DNA of 64,000 nucleotides, taken from NCBI GenBank assembly GCA_019636345.1, contig JAHBXQ010000006.1, forward strand, positions 271,431-335,430. Reading direction: 5' to 3'. The position numbers and the translations under genes were made by a program. The DNA is from Pirellulales bacterium. Its GTDB lineage: Bacteria > Planctomycetota > Planctomycetia > Pirellulales > Lacipirellulaceae. Positions 25,376 through 35,664 of this stretch are shown here, piece by piece; position 1 is the stretch's first letter, and each line of letters starts with the position of its first letter. The notes beneath the pieces were generated by a model. That model was not told where the DNA came from and did no database searches. It was given only the letters and a program-made list of their open reading frames with translations.

Positions 25376-26721
25376 CGCGATTTGAGATCAAAGCACTACA
25401 CGGCAGGAAGGATGTTGACCTTCACCTCAAGGATAACACACTCATTTTGGTCGGCGAGAACGGCGCTGGGAAAACTACGATCCTACACCTGTTGTATTAC
25501 CTCCTTTCGGGCCAATGGCCATCGATCGCCAGATATCGGTTCTCCGAGTTGGCTATCACGATCGGAGGAACGCGGTATGTACTTAAGTACTCCGATTTCG
25601 CAAAGTCGTTGGATGGACTTGATCGCCGTCTCTCACGACGGTTACCTCCCCATGTAAGAAGAAGGTTTATTGCACTTGTGGAAGAAAAGGAAGGCCGCCT
25701 TGTCACTCCAGAGCTAGAACTACTCTGCCATCAATACGACATTCCACTGCAGTTTGTACTACATGAAATTGAAGAGCTGTCGCAAGCGACAGGAAAATCC
25801 GCTCCCATTCGCAAGATATTGGAGGGCATTCGCGATGCACTTACAGCCCAACTCCTGTACCTTCCCACCTATCGCCGCATCGAGCAAGAGCTACATCTCA
25901 TCTTCAAAGGTATGGATGAAAGAGAGCTGCGCAATCGACGAGAAATGCTTTCAGCTAGACGAGGCGACAATACCTTTGTTGAATTGATTGAATTCGGCAT
26001 GAAGGATGTTGAGCGCGCGATTTCGGAGACGCTTCAGCAACTAAATGCATTCGCGCGAGAACGGCTCAATAATCTGACGTTTGGGTATTTAGGCGATGTG
26101 GTAGAGAAGCAGTACTCTGAAGTGAAGCTCAAGAGTATCAAGGGCGCTCCCGACGAGACAGTGGTGCGCATCCTCGATCGCATTCAGGATCACATTCTAT
26201 CGTCCGAAAACAAGCAGCACCTGCGCGAAATCATCGATGGTGTAAAGAAGGGTGAGGCGCAGACCGAGCACACTAAGGTCATCTGCCACTACTTTGCAAA
26301 ACTTATGGAGTTTCACGCGGAGCTTGAGGCAAAGGAGGCTCGCATCGCTGCTTTCTGTCGTGTGTGCAACGAGTATTTAGTGGACAAAGACTTTCACTAC
26401 GACACATCCAAATTCTCATTCTCTATCCTTCCGACATCAAGAGTTGCCGAGGACGTCAAGATCGAATTGCATCATCTGTCTTCGGGGGAGAAGCAAATCG
26501 TATCACTTCTTAGTCACTTATATTTATCTGGCACCGATGACTATTTCGTTCTAATCGACGAGCCGGAGCTATCACTGTCAGTGCCGTGGCAACGTCGTTT
26601 CCTTCTCGACATAAGAAACGGTGGTTACTGCTCAGGGCTGGTTGCAGTCACCCACTCACCCTTTATTTATGACAATGAGCTAAGGAAGTACGCGCATGGA
26701 CTCGGAGAGTTCGTGACATGA
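25363..26721 (+). CDS. AAA/ABC-type ATPase, AriA-like component of a PARIS-like system
   Basis: 452 residues. Walker A is GENGAGKT (31-38), an ABC-like signature lies at LSSGEKQ (372-378), Walker B at FVLIDEPELSL with DE at 399-400, and a switch His at 431 (AVTHSP). The long middle region is helical (about 95-350) and probably coiled coil, as in OLD/AAA_15-type ATPases. The next gene, overlapping by ATGA, encodes a DUF4435 protein. ATPase plus DUF4435 is the AriA/AriB pair of PARIS, in which AriA senses phage anti-restriction proteins such as Ocr and releases AriB. The DNA is visibly AT-richer than hsdM/hsdR. Alternative: a different OLD-like ATPase system. Confidence 0.85.
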   Translation: MSHITRFEIKALHGRKDVDLHLKDNTLILVGENGAGKTTILHLLYYLLSGQWPSIARYRFSELAITIGGTRYVLKYSDFAKSLDGLDRRLSRRLPPHVRRRFIALVEEKEGRLVTPELELLCHQYDIPLQFVLHEIEELSQATGKSAPIRKILEGIRDALTAQLLYLPTYRRIEQELHLIFKGMDERELRNRREMLSARRGDNTFVELIEFGMKDVERAISETLQQLNAFARERLNNLTFGYLGDVVEKQYSEVKLKSIKGAPDETVVRILDRIQDHILSSENKQHLREIIDGVKKGEAQTEHTKVICHYFAKLMEFHAELEAKEARIAAFCRVCNEYLVDKDFHYDTSKFSFSILPTSRVAEDVKIELHHLSSGEKQIVSLLSHLYLSGTDDYFVLIDEPELSLSVPWQRRFLLDIRNGGYCSGLVAVTHSPFIYDNELRKYAHGLGEFVT

Positions 26722-27698
26722 AGGCCAAGGCAGCGACAGCGGCCATACCGATGACTGCGGTACATGCCGCAGCAATTTCGTCAAAGATCGCCAGCTACCA
26801 TGAGTTCTTGGCTAGATTTTCCAAGACTCGCAAGGTGGTCTATGGCTTCGTAGAAGGTCGTGAAGACCCGGCCTTTTATCGGGGCTTTATAGAGCAGTTA
26901 CTCCCAAGCTGCTGGGAAGTCGAGTTGTGGCCTGCTGGCAACAAAGACTCCGTTTTACGGATTCACAAGGATATCGACTGGCGGCGATTCCAGAAGGCAC
27001 GGATTTGCTTTTTTGTGGATCGCGACTTGTCTGACCTTACGCGAGAGCGTACTCCGTCAGATCGCAATATCTACGTCACAGAGGGCTATTCGATTGAGAT
27101 CGATGTCGTCAATCGCGCAACAGCACGTCGCGTCCTGACGGAATTGTGCGGCTTCGCTTCAACCATCCATAGCGACGTAGACACGCTATGCGATTTGTTT
27201 GAACAGCAATTCAACACGTTTCTGGATTCCCTTGTCTCCGTCATGGCATGGATTCTTGCTTGGCGCCGAAAAGGAGTGAGAGCAAACCTGTCAGATATTC
27301 GAATGCAGGACCTCTTTGAAATACAGGGAGGTATTCTGCGAGAGAATAGAATGCCGCGAGGTAAACGCGATGTAGTGCAATACATTCATGAACAATGCAA
27401 GGTGCCGCATGACTGTTCAATTGACACGCATCCCTTCGAGACCGAGCTGCGGAATGCGAACGCTTACAAGAGGCTTACACGCGGCAAGTACGTTCTGTGG
27501 TTTCTAGTCGAATTCTGTAACGCTGCAAATCGAGACGCTGTGTCCTTATGCGCGTCATTGACCTCACGTCCGCGAATGAATGTTACGTTTTCACAGAAGA
27601 ATGGCATGGCGATTATAGGACCGCGCGCCAGAATCCCAGATGGTCTAAGACGATTTGTAGAATCGACGTACTGCGCGTACATTGCAAAGCAGAAGTAG
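26718..27698 (+). CDS. DUF4435 (TOPRIM-like) protein, AriB-like effector of a PARIS-like system
   Basis: 326 residues, beginning within the ATGA overlap of the ATPase gene. DUF4435 motifs are clear: VVYGFVEGREDPAFYRGF (Glu46, Asp50), ICFFVDRDLSDL (Asp101, Asp103) and IYVTEGYSIEIDVV (Glu122, Glu127). They form the acidic metal site expected of a TOPRIM-like nuclease. In Escherichia coli PARIS the AriB effector is held by AriA and, when released by a phage trigger, cleaves host tRNA and stops growth. Here it ends three bases before the hsdR start, so it should be co-translated with the restriction subunits. Function in this organism is inferred. Confidence 0.85.
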   Translation: MKAKAATAAIPMTAVHAAAISSKIASYHEFLARFSKTRKVVYGFVEGREDPAFYRGFIEQLLPSCWEVELWPAGNKDSVLRIHKDIDWRRFQKARICFFVDRDLSDLTRERTPSDRNIYVTEGYSIEIDVVNRATARRVLTELCGFASTIHSDVDTLCDLFEQQFNTFLDSLVSVMAWILAWRRKGVRANLSDIRMQDLFEIQGGILRENRMPRGKRDVVQYIHEQCKVPHDCSIDTHPFETELRNANAYKRLTRGKYVLWFLVEFCNAANRDAVSLCASLTSRPRMNVTFSQKNGMAIIGPRARIPDGLRRFVESTYCAYIAKQK

Positions 27699-27701
27699 CT
27701 T

Positions 27702-30700
27702 ATGGCATTCACCGAATCCACCATTGAAGAAGCCGTACTGGAATGGGCCGAGGAACTCGGCTATGCCATTCTGCACGGCCCGGAGATCGCGCCGGACGAA
27801 CCGGCCGCGGAGCGCGATTCGTTCGAGCAGGTGATTCTTGGTGATCGGCTGCGCGACGCTTTGGCCCGGATCAACCCCAGAGTGCCCGCCGAGGCGCTGG
27901 ACGAGGCGTTTCGCCGCGTGTTGCGTACCGAGACGCCGAGCCTCATCGAGAACAACCGCCGGTTCCACAGACTGCTGGTCGATGGCGTCGATGTGGAGTA
28001 TCAGGCCGATGGCCGCACCGTGCATGACAAGGTGTGGTTGGTCGACTTCGAGAAGCCGGCGAACAACGACTGGCTTGCGGTCAATCAGTACACCGTCATC
28101 GAGGACAAGCACAATCGTCGCCCCGACGTGGTGCTGTTCGTCAACGGCCTGCCGCTGGTGGTGATCGAGCTGAAGAACGCGGCCGACGAGAACGCAACGA
28201 CTCAAAAAGCCTATGCCCAGTTGCAGACCTACATCGCGCAATTGCCGACGTTGATGACCTACAACGTCTGCCTGGTGGCCAGCGACGGCATCACGGCCCG
28301 CATTGGCTCGCTCACCGGCGGCTGGGATCGGTTCATGCCGTGGCGCACCGTGGACGGCAGCGACATCGCCCCCAAGGGGAAGCCGGAACTCGACGTGCTG
28401 GTGCGCGGCGTCTTCGAGCAGGGCCGGTTTCTCGATCTTGTGCGGCACTTCATCGTCTTCGAGGTGGACGGGCCGAACATCGCTAAGAAGATGGCCGGGT
28501 ACCACCAGTTCCATGCCGTGAACAAGGCGGTCGATTGCACGCTTGCGGCCGTGTCGCCGCAAGGGGATCGCCGCGTCGGCGTCGTCTGGCACACGCAGGG
28601 GTCGGGCAAGAGCCTGACAATGGCGTTTTACGCCGGCAAGGTGATCCGGCACCAGGGGATGCAGAACCCGACCATCGTCGTGATTACCGACCGCAACGAC
28701 CTGGACGAGCAACTGTTTGGCACCTTCGCCGGTTGCCACGAACTGCTGCGGCAGAAGCCCACGCAAGCCGACGACCGCGACGAGGTGAAGAAGCTGCTGG
28801 CCGTCGCGTCGGGGGGCGTGGTGTTTACGACGTTGCAAAAGTTCGCCCCTGACGATGATCCTGAGTTGGGGGCGAAGACGTACCCAGTGCTTTCCGACCG
28901 GCGGAATATCGTCGTCATCGCCGACGAGGCCCACCGCAGCCAGTACGGCCACTACGCCAAGGCGAAGAAGACCGGCGAGATCAGCTACGGGTTTACCAAG
29001 CACCTGCGCGACGCCCTGCCGAACGCCTCGTATCTGGGGTTCACCGGCACGCCGATTGAGCTTGGCGACAAGAACACGAAGGCCGTGTTTGGCGATTACA
29101 TCGACGTGTACGACATCAGCCGGGCCGTCGAGGACGGGGCCACGGTCAAGATTTACTACGAAGGGCGGCTCGCGAAGCTGGAGTTGAACGCGGCCGAGCG
29201 GCCGAAGATCGACGAAGAGTTCGAGGACATCACCGAGGGGGAGGAGCAGACTGCCAAAGAGAAGCTCAAGACCAAGTGGGCCGCCCTCGAAAAACTCGTC
29301 GGCAGCGACAAGCGGATCAAGCTGGTTGCCCAGGACATCGTCGACCACTGGGCCGAGCGGCTCGCGGTGATGGACGGCAAGGCGATGATCGTTTGCATGA
29401 GTCGCCGAATCTGCGTCGAACTCTACAAGGAACTGGTTCGCCTGCGGCCCGACTGGCATAGCGACGCCGACGAAGAGGGGACGCTCAAGGTCGTGATGAC
29501 CGGCTCGGCGAGCGACCCGACCGACTGGCAACAGCACATCCGCCCCAAGCGGGGCCGCGAGGCGCTGGCCAAGCGGTTCAAGAAGGCCGACGACCCGCTC
29601 AAGCTGGTGATCGTCCGCGATATGTGGCTCACGGGGTTCGATGCACCGTGCATGCACACGATGTACGTCGATAAGCCGATGAGCGGCCACAACCTGATGC
29701 AGGCCATCGCCCGCGTGAACCGGGTGTTTAAGAACAAGCCGGGCGGGCTGATCGTCGATTACTTGGGGCTGGCGGCCGAACTCAAAAAGGCGCTCGCCCA
29801 GTACACCAAGCAAGACCGCGACGACACGGGCATTCCCATCGACGAAGCGTTGGAGGTGCTCTTCGAGAAGTACGAGGTCGTCACCGGCCTGATGCACGGC
29901 TTCGATTATTCGGCGTTCTTCACCGGCACGGCGTCGGAGCGAGTCGGCGTCATCCCCGCCGCGATGGATTTTATTTTGCAGCAGGACGACGGCCAGAACC
30001 GCTTTGTGCAGGCCGTCACCGAGCTATCGAAGGCGTTCGCCCTCGTGGCGACGCACGACGAGGCCGTGAAGATTCGCGAGGAGGTGGCGTTCTTCCAGTG
30101 CCTGCGGGCACAGTTCGCCAAGCTCGGCGGCAGCGGCGGAGGCGGCCCGACGCCGGAAGACCTGGACGCCGCCGTGCGGCAAATTATTTCCCGCAGCGTC
30201 GCGTCGGACGAGGTGATCGACATCTTCGCCGCCGCCGGCATGGAGCGGCCCGATATTTCGATTCTGTCGGACGAGTTTCTCGCCGAAGTTCGCGACATGC
30301 CCCAGCGGAACTTGGCGCTGGAAGTGCTGCGGAAACTGTTGAGCGACGAGATTAAGGCCCGTTCCCGCAAGAACCTCGTGCAGTCGCGGTCGTTCGCCGA
30401 GATGCTCGAAAAGTCGATCAAGAAGTACCAGAATCGGTCAATTGACGCCGCCCAGGTGATCGCCGAACTCGTCGACTTGGCCAAGGACATGCGCGCCGCC
30501 CAGGACCGCGGCGAAGAGCTTGGTCTCACCGAAGACGAAATCGCGTTCTACGACGCGCTGGAGGTCAACGACAGCGCCGTGAAGGTGCTCGGCGACGACA
30601 CGTTGCGTGACATTGCCCGCGAACTCGTCGAATCGGTTCGCCGCAATGTCACGATTGACTGGACCGTGAAGGAAAGCGTGCGAGCAAAACTCCGCGTGCT

Positions 30701-30809
30701 CGTAAAACGCATCCTCAAGAAGTATGGCTACCCGCCCGACAAGCAGGCCCAGGCGACCGAGACGGTGCTGAAGCAGGCGGAGTTACTTTGTGCGGACTGG
30801 GCTGCGTAA
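27702..30809 (+). CDS. hsdR: Type I restriction endonuclease subunit R
   Basis: 1035 residues, normal for HsdR. The N-terminal nuclease has PD-(D/E)XK residues Asp142 and Glu156-x-Lys158 (RPDVVLF ... LVVIELKNA). The SF2 translocase follows with Walker A TQGSGKS (298-304), DEAH at 408-411, and the later SF2 motif GFTGTPI. A helical C-terminal region mediates assembly with HsdM/HsdS. The gene starts three bases after the DUF4435 stop. It cleaves unmodified DNA after ATP-driven translocation. All key residues are present, so restriction is expected to be active. A long antisense frame across it is a shadow. Confidence 0.96.
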   Translation: MAFTESTIEEAVLEWAEELGYAILHGPEIAPDEPAAERDSFEQVILGDRLRDALARINPRVPAEALDEAFRRVLRTETPSLIENNRRFHRLLVDGVDVEYQADGRTVHDKVWLVDFEKPANNDWLAVNQYTVIEDKHNRRPDVVLFVNGLPLVVIELKNAADENATTQKAYAQLQTYIAQLPTLMTYNVCLVASDGITARIGSLTGGWDRFMPWRTVDGSDIAPKGKPELDVLVRGVFEQGRFLDLVRHFIVFEVDGPNIAKKMAGYHQFHAVNKAVDCTLAAVSPQGDRRVGVVWHTQGSGKSLTMAFYAGKVIRHQGMQNPTIVVITDRNDLDEQLFGTFAGCHELLRQKPTQADDRDEVKKLLAVASGGVVFTTLQKFAPDDDPELGAKTYPVLSDRRNIVVIADEAHRSQYGHYAKAKKTGEISYGFTKHLRDALPNASYLGFTGTPIELGDKNTKAVFGDYIDVYDISRAVEDGATVKIYYEGRLAKLELNAAERPKIDEEFEDITEGEEQTAKEKLKTKWAALEKLVGSDKRIKLVAQDIVDHWAERLAVMDGKAMIVCMSRRICVELYKELVRLRPDWHSDADEEGTLKVVMTGSASDPTDWQQHIRPKRGREALAKRFKKADDPLKLVIVRDMWLTGFDAPCMHTMYVDKPMSGHNLMQAIARVNRVFKNKPGGLIVDYLGLAAELKKALAQYTKQDRDDTGIPIDEALEVLFEKYEVVTGLMHGFDYSAFFTGTASERVGVIPAAMDFILQQDDGQNRFVQAVTELSKAFALVATHDEAVKIREEVAFFQCLRAQFAKLGGSGGGGPTPEDLDAAVRQIISRSVASDEVIDIFAAAGMERPDISILSDEFLAEVRDMPQRNLALEVLRKLLSDEIKARSRKNLVQSRSFAEMLEKSIKKYQNRSIDAAQVIAELVDLAKDMRAAQDRGEELGLTEDEIAFYDALEVNDSAVKVLGDDTLRDIARELVESVRRNVTIDWTVKESVRAKLRVLVKRILKKYGYPPDKQAQATETVLKQAELLCADWAA

Positions 30810-30939
30810 CACTTGTCGTGACGACCTCGCAGACCACCATGCAGATCGCGCCCAAATCGTTCACCAACAGCGAGGATGAACCCTTTTCGAATGCCACTTA
30901 CTGGCCTTCCGAGCCCACGCCGTAGGCGACACGACTCCG

Positions 30940-31767
30940 TCATTCCTCCCCGTGGGTTGAACGGTTGCTGCTGAAGTCAGCTTCAAAGAGTTCTCGCTTT
31001 AGGGACAACGGAAGATGTTGTCGTAGCCAACCGCCGTCGACCGCAATTGTCGTCCCGGTAATGTAAGACGAACCTTCGCCGGCCAGAAACAACAGGACGC
31101 TAGCGATTTCCTCCACTCGGCCCCACCGCTGCAACATGATCATATCTTCGCTGAACTCGCGAATGGCGTCGGGTTGGTCATCTTGACGGAGGTCGCGGCT
31201 TAAGTCGGTGTCAATAGCCCCGGACTGTATCGTCACGACCCGGATGCCAGCGGGACCGTAGAGCGCGGCCAGTTCGTAAGTCAGCGATTCGAGGGCTCCT
31301 TTGCAAGCGACGTATGCGGGCGAAATGCCCACCGCCTGCTGCGACATGATACTGCCGACATTGAGGATGACTCCGCGGCAGCGGCGTTCCATATCGGCCG
31401 CTGCCCAACGAGAGAGAAAAGCCGGCGCAGTCAAGCAGATCCGCAGGGTACGCTCCCAGTCGTCCAGAGAGGTTCGCCGCAGCGAGCCCAGCGAGCGCCA
31501 GGCTGCATTGTTCACCAGCACGTCAATCCGCCCGAATTGTTCGATCGTTTTCGGAACGACAGTTTCCAAGAAGGAGAAGTCGCTCAAGTCGCCGGCGAGT
31601 ACAAATGGGGGAGACGGCAGTCGGGCTCCTGCTTCAGCAAGCGCGGACGCGTCGGTCGCCACGGTCGCCAAGCGATATCCTGCTGCCGAAAAGGCCTGAG
31701 CGGCTGCCAAGCCAATGCCGCGAGATGCACCGGTAATTAGAACGACTGGCGATTCCGTAGTTGTCAT
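30940..31767 (-). CDS. Short-chain dehydrogenase/reductase (SDR)
   Basis: 275 residues with the classical SDR set: cofactor motif TGASRGIG near residue 13, VLVNNAAW, an active-site serine in NVGSIMSQQ, YVACK (Tyr-x3-Lys) and a C-terminal AVDGGWLRQ. It reduces or oxidises a hydroxyl/keto substrate with NAD(P)H. The start overlaps the end of the preceding M14-like gene by ATGA, so it belongs to a three-gene operon with the M81 and M14-like hydrolases. The substrate is unknown. Its stop lies about 130 bp from the hsdR stop (convergent). Confidence 0.92.
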   Translation of the reverse strand: MTTTESPVVLITGASRGIGLAAAQAFSAAGYRLATVATDASALAEAGARLPSPPFVLAGDLSDFSFLETVVPKTIEQFGRIDVLVNNAAWRSLGSLRRTSLDDWERTLRICLTAPAFLSRWAAADMERRCRGVILNVGSIMSQQAVGISPAYVACKGALESLTYELAALYGPAGIRVVTIQSGAIDTDLSRDLRQDDQPDAIREFSEDMIMLQRWGRVEEIASVLLFLAGEGSSYITGTTIAVDGGWLRQHLPLSLKRELFEADFSSNRSTHGEE

Positions 31768-32687
31768 AGCTGCTCCGCGACTGGCGCCGAAAGAAAACTG
31801 ACCACGACGGCCACACCCTCGTCAGCCGTCACGGGCGTCGGCCGATGAATACAGACAACGCGTCCATCCTGCTGGGAACGAATCTCGATCGATTGATCTG
31901 TTTGCGTCTTGATCACTCCCAAGAGTTGGCCTCTCGTCACTTGATCTCCAGGCTGTACGACAGCGGAAAAGCGGCCGACTACAGGGGCCGGATGAGCGGC
32001 TTGGAGATGCCCGGCGCCGGCCCGGGCGTCTTCTGCGAAATAACGCACTTGGCATGTCGCTTCCGGCAGACGACTCATATCAAGTGCTGCGATGACGTGC
32101 AGGCAACCGTCCACGAGGCGTTCCACGCCGACCCGATCGACTGCCCTCCCTCCGCGGTATTCTACGTAAATCGCCGGTTTATTTGCGTCGCGCGCCGCCG
32201 AGAGCGATCGCCCGGACACGTTAGCGTCGGTTCCCCAAACGACGGGTAGATTGAAGGCCCGTGCCATTCTACGCTGTTCGGCTAAGACCAGCGGGTCGGA
32301 ATGCAGCAGATAGCCTGCCAGAGGCCAGAGATCGTATTTCGCGCCGCCTGTATGCAGGTCGATCAAGCAGTCGGCGGATTGGATCAGTTTTGTCAGTTCC
32401 CAGGCAATTCGCTCGGTCAGACTGCCGTGTGAACGACCGGGAAATGTTCTGGCTAGGTCGAGTCCATCGCTGCCGCAGCGTTGCTTGAGGCGACAAGCGG
32501 ACGGATTGGCAATCGGTACGAGAGTCACGCTGCCCGCAAGCGGCGGACTGCGGCGAAGGCGTCGTGCGAGGCGCCGGACGGCGAGGATCGGTTCAAGTTC
32601 GTCGCCATGTACGCCCGCCATGATGAGAAGACGAGGTCCGCTGACAGGGCCTGAGATTGTCGTCCTTTCGACTTCCATCGCACTCAC
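31764..32687 (-). CDS. Succinylglutamate desuccinylase/aspartoacylase family (M14-like) amidohydrolase
   Basis: 307 residues from a GTG start at 32687, which overlaps the upstream stop as GTGA. An ATG at 32678 with AGGTGA upstream is an equally good choice. Zinc ligands of the AstE/ASPA family are visible: GVHGDELEP (His and Glu) and DLHTGG (His). A C-terminal barrel region (VVQPGDQVTRGQLLGVI) resembles the lipoyl-like domain of this family. It probably removes an acyl or amino-acyl group from an N-acyl substrate. It is in an operon with an M81 protein and an SDR. Confidence 0.88.
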   Translation of the reverse strand: MSAMEVERTTISGPVSGPRLLIMAGVHGDELEPILAVRRLARRLRRSPPLAGSVTLVPIANPSACRLKQRCGSDGLDLARTFPGRSHGSLTERIAWELTKLIQSADCLIDLHTGGAKYDLWPLAGYLLHSDPLVLAEQRRMARAFNLPVVWGTDANVSGRSLSAARDANKPAIYVEYRGGRAVDRVGVERLVDGCLHVIAALDMSRLPEATCQVRYFAEDARAGAGHLQAAHPAPVVGRFSAVVQPGDQVTRGQLLGVIKTQTDQSIEIRSQQDGRVVCIHRPTPVTADEGVAVVVSFLSAPVAEQL

Positions 32688-34216
32688 CTTTCCTCATCGC
32701 GAGGAAGGGGGGCGTGTTCAGCATTCGTGGAGAAGTCGTCGTTCCAGCGGCTTAGATCCTCCCAGGGATAGAGCGGTCGTCGCCGACGATGATACTCAAG
32801 ACGCGTGAAGTCGGCTGCTGTTGATCCCGGCGTATCAACTCGAATCATCTGCGAGCAAACTTCGCGATAGGCGGCCGTAGGTGCATGGACTCCCTTGGCG
32901 ACCAGAATACGAAACAAACTGGGGTCAAGCCCGCAACTGGTGATTTGAGAAAGGCTGTAAGGCGGCATGCGTCGAGACGTGACGATCAGCGTCAACACCG
33001 ACCCGTCGGTGACGACAGCCGTCGCCCCTTGATCGAACTCCGTGAAACCGCCGTGTCGCGGTTTCGCTTCGGCGAACCGCCCGGAGGTTAGGTTCTTCAC
33101 TGTCCAAGTCCCGCATAACGGCAGCCCGGCGGACTTCCAGTGCTTGCCGCCGACGGCAGCTGTGACCTGTGCGCCAATTCCTGCTTGTTGTGCAATTGCG
33201 ACGAAGTCTGCATCGCAGAGACAGACGAGGCTGGGCCCGATGGCAGCGTGGCGAATTGCATGAGCTAACTCCGTGGCATCAGCCGGCCCGCCTCCCCCGA
33301 TGTTGTCCCCCATGTCCAGCAGGCAGATAGGCCCGGAAGCAACAGCAGCCTTCTCGATGGCCGTTGCGATGGACATCGACTGACGTTGGAATTGCTGCCG
33401 GTGCAGCCAAGCGTGATCGGCCAGTTCGTTCGCCAATCGCTTTGCAAGGTTTGGGGCGTTGTCTGTGACCACGATTGTCGACGCACCGAGTTCGGGAACG
33501 TCAGCGTAGGGAAAACCAAGCAGCGCGTTGGCCGCCAGGACGTCGTCGCGATAGCGGGCGTCTTCGGCTTGCGCAAACCACTCTCGACAGGGCGATTCTG
33601 CCGTGTGCTGTGCCTCGATTGCTATGACTAGAGGGAGAAACGCTGCGGCTAGACACGGCCGCACCTCGCCTTGGAGCGTCCGAGCCATCAACGAAGCCGC
33701 CTCGATGCCGCAATCGCGCTGATCGAGATGAGGGTTCGTCCGATAGGCGACCAACGCGGTGCAGGCCGCCGTCATGGCAGGCGATAAATTGGCATGGGGA
33801 TCCAGCGTGGCAATCAACGGAGCATCAGGCCCCAATGCTTGCCGCACTGCCGACAGCCAATCGCCGTCCACGTCGAGAACGTTCTCACTGACCGTCGCAC
33901 CGTGAGCCGCAGCCAATATGCCGTCTAAAGGACCGGCGGCGGCGAGCGTTCCGATTAGTTCTCGCCGCAGAGTTCCATAGTCTGCTGCACAAAGTGGTCC
34001 CCAGGGGACCGCTCGAGCCGCGAAGAGTGGCACGGCTTCGACGCCAGCTTCCTGGAGTCCGGCGAAGAATCCGCCGACTTCGTGGTGGGCGTCTCGGAAT
34101 CGCTCGCGAATCGCTTCTCCGTGCAACAACACGTCGGCAGCGAAATCCCGGCGCGTGGTCACTCCGGGAGCGAACGTGTTCGTTTCTTGCAGAAGCGCTA
34201 CGATTCCGACCCGCAT
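32684..34216 (-). CDS. M81-family metallopeptidase (MlrC/microcystinase C-like)
   Basis: 510 residues with the two-part MlrC architecture. Motifs include IVALLQETNTF at the start, IATLDPHANLS, YRTNPHLDQRD and LLDMGDNIGGGGPAD, matching conserved metal-binding and substrate segments of the M81 family. MlrC cleaves a linear peptide from microcystin breakdown, but most relatives in environmental bacteria have unknown substrates, probably unusual amides or D-amino-acid derivatives. It is the first gene of a minus-strand operon and diverges from an aminotransferase gene. Confidence 0.92.
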   Translation of the reverse strand: MRVGIVALLQETNTFAPGVTTRRDFAADVLLHGEAIRERFRDAHHEVGGFFAGLQEAGVEAVPLFAARAVPWGPLCAADYGTLRRELIGTLAAAGPLDGILAAAHGATVSENVLDVDGDWLSAVRQALGPDAPLIATLDPHANLSPAMTAACTALVAYRTNPHLDQRDCGIEAASLMARTLQGEVRPCLAAAFLPLVIAIEAQHTAESPCREWFAQAEDARYRDDVLAANALLGFPYADVPELGASTIVVTDNAPNLAKRLANELADHAWLHRQQFQRQSMSIATAIEKAAVASGPICLLDMGDNIGGGGPADATELAHAIRHAAIGPSLVCLCDADFVAIAQQAGIGAQVTAAVGGKHWKSAGLPLCGTWTVKNLTSGRFAEAKPRHGGFTEFDQGATAVVTDGSVLTLIVTSRRMPPYSLSQITSCGLDPSLFRILVAKGVHAPTAAYREVCSQMIRVDTPGSTAADFTRLEYHRRRRPLYPWEDLSRWNDDFSTNAEHAPLPRDEER

Positions 34217-34371
34217 GCAATCCTCGACAACTCCGGCAGCGGGCCGTCGAACCTCGAACTGCCGCGTTTCGTTTCCCAGATGAACGTATCAGGTAGCTCA
34301 GTGTTTGTTCATTGGGTAAAATAACAGTCGAAAGCCAATTTCGCAACGACCTTTCACGATGGTTGTGTCCG

Positions 34372-35664
34372 ATGGATGCCCGCGACGTTCCCAATTCCGT
34401 ACAGCTGTTTGCCGCGGCACAGAAAGTCCTGGCCACAGGCGTGTCCAGCGGGATGCGCAGAAAAGCGACGCCGTTGCCGCTGTACTTCGACCGAGCCGAC
34501 GGGCCTTATTTTTTCGATGTCGACGGGCGGCGGTTGCTGGACTACACGCTCGCCTGGGGGCCTTTGATACTTGGCAGCAATCACGCGGGAATCAATGCGG
34601 CAATCGTCGAGCAATTGTCGCGAAGCTATACATTCGGAGCGCAGCATGAGCTCGAGCTCCGACTCGCGAGCCTCATCACGACCATCGTTCCTGGCGTTGA
34701 GCAGGTAATTTTCTCAAATACCGGCAGCGAGGCCGTACAAGCAGCCATCCGAATCGCCCGAGCCATTACTGGGCGAGACAAAATCGTCAAGTTCGAAGGC
34801 CACTATCACGGTTGGATGAACAACGTGCTGGTCAGCTATCACCCCGCGACCGGCGGTTCTTGCGAAACCCAGCCGACTTGCGGGGGTCAGCCCAGGTCCG
34901 AGTACGGGCAGACTCTCGTTCTACCTTGGAACGACGTCGCTGCGTTGCGCGAGTTGTTAGTCGACCGAGGCCAAGAGATTGCTTGCGTCTTGACCGAGCC
35001 GCTGCTGGCCAACAGCGGCTGTTGCGAGCCGAAGTCAGGCTTTCTTCAATCCGTCATTGATCTCTGCCGCGAACACGGCGCTGTGTCTGTGTTCGACGAA
35101 GTGATCACGGGGTTCCGCGTGGCGCTGGGGGGCGCACGGGAACTCTATCAGCTTGAACCGGATCTGTCGGTCTATGGAAAGGCGATCGCCGGCGGCTTTT
35201 CGCTCTCGGCCGTCGGGGGGCGAGCGAACATGTTCGACGTTCTTCGCGACGGACGCACGATTCACGCCGGCACCTACAATGGCAATTCCATCTGCTTGGC
35301 GGCCGCCTATGCCACACTCCAAGCACTGGCGGAACCCGGTGTGTTTGAGGGGATGAAGCGGCATGGCAGAGAACTTCGCAATGCGATCGAGAACGGAGGC
35401 GTTCGGAACGGGCTACCGCTCGCATTGTCCGGCGTGGAAACGGTATTCAGCCTGCATTGGGGACTTGAGACGGGACCGCGAGACTATCGGGACACGCTGC
35501 GAGCCAGCTTGTCGCTTCGCGACCGCTTTCAGATGGCAATGCTCGATCGAGGAGTCTTGTTGCTTCCCGACGGTCGCTGGTATGTCGGCGCCAGCCACGA
35601 CGACGAGGCGTTAACGCTCGCGAAAGAGGCGATCGACGTGAGCATGCAAGTCCTCTTGTCGTAA
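34372..35664 (+). CDS. Class III PLP aminotransferase (glutamate-1-semialdehyde aminomutase-like)
   Basis: The start at 34372 (MDARDVPNS) gives 430 residues. A TTG at 34312 would add 20. Motifs follow class III aminotransferases: FSNTGSEAVQAAIRIAR, KFEGHYHGW, VFDEVITGFR with the pyridine-contacting Asp, and VYGKAIAGG, where Lys is the expected Schiff-base residue. The family covers HemL and omega-aminotransferases. Context in a catabolic region, divergent from M81/M14-like hydrolases, favours a catabolic aminotransferase acting on their product over a role in haem synthesis. Confidence 0.9.
   Translation: MDARDVPNSVQLFAAAQKVLATGVSSGMRRKATPLPLYFDRADGPYFFDVDGRRLLDYTLAWGPLILGSNHAGINAAIVEQLSRSYTFGAQHELELRLASLITTIVPGVEQVIFSNTGSEAVQAAIRIARAITGRDKIVKFEGHYHGWMNNVLVSYHPATGGSCETQPTCGGQPRSEYGQTLVLPWNDVAALRELLVDRGQEIACVLTEPLLANSGCCEPKSGFLQSVIDLCREHGAVSVFDEVITGFRVALGGARELYQLEPDLSVYGKAIAGGFSLSAVGGRANMFDVLRDGRTIHAGTYNGNSICLAAAYATLQALAEPGVFEGMKRHGRELRNAIENGGVRNGLPLALSGVETVFSLHWGLETGPRDYRDTLRASLSLRDRFQMAMLDRGVLLLPDGRWYVGASHDDEALTLAKEAIDVSMQVLLS

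Noticed and set aside
27645..29897. 750-residue open frame on the minus strand opposite hsdR
   Set aside because: It is a shadow of GC-rich hsdR codons; the plus strand has complete nuclease and helicase motifs, and the antisense product is repetitive Val/His/Leu/Arg without any domain.
30810..30939. Possible right attachment site after hsdR
   Set aside because: No match to the tRNA-Ser 3' end is visible in the hsdR-SDR gap.
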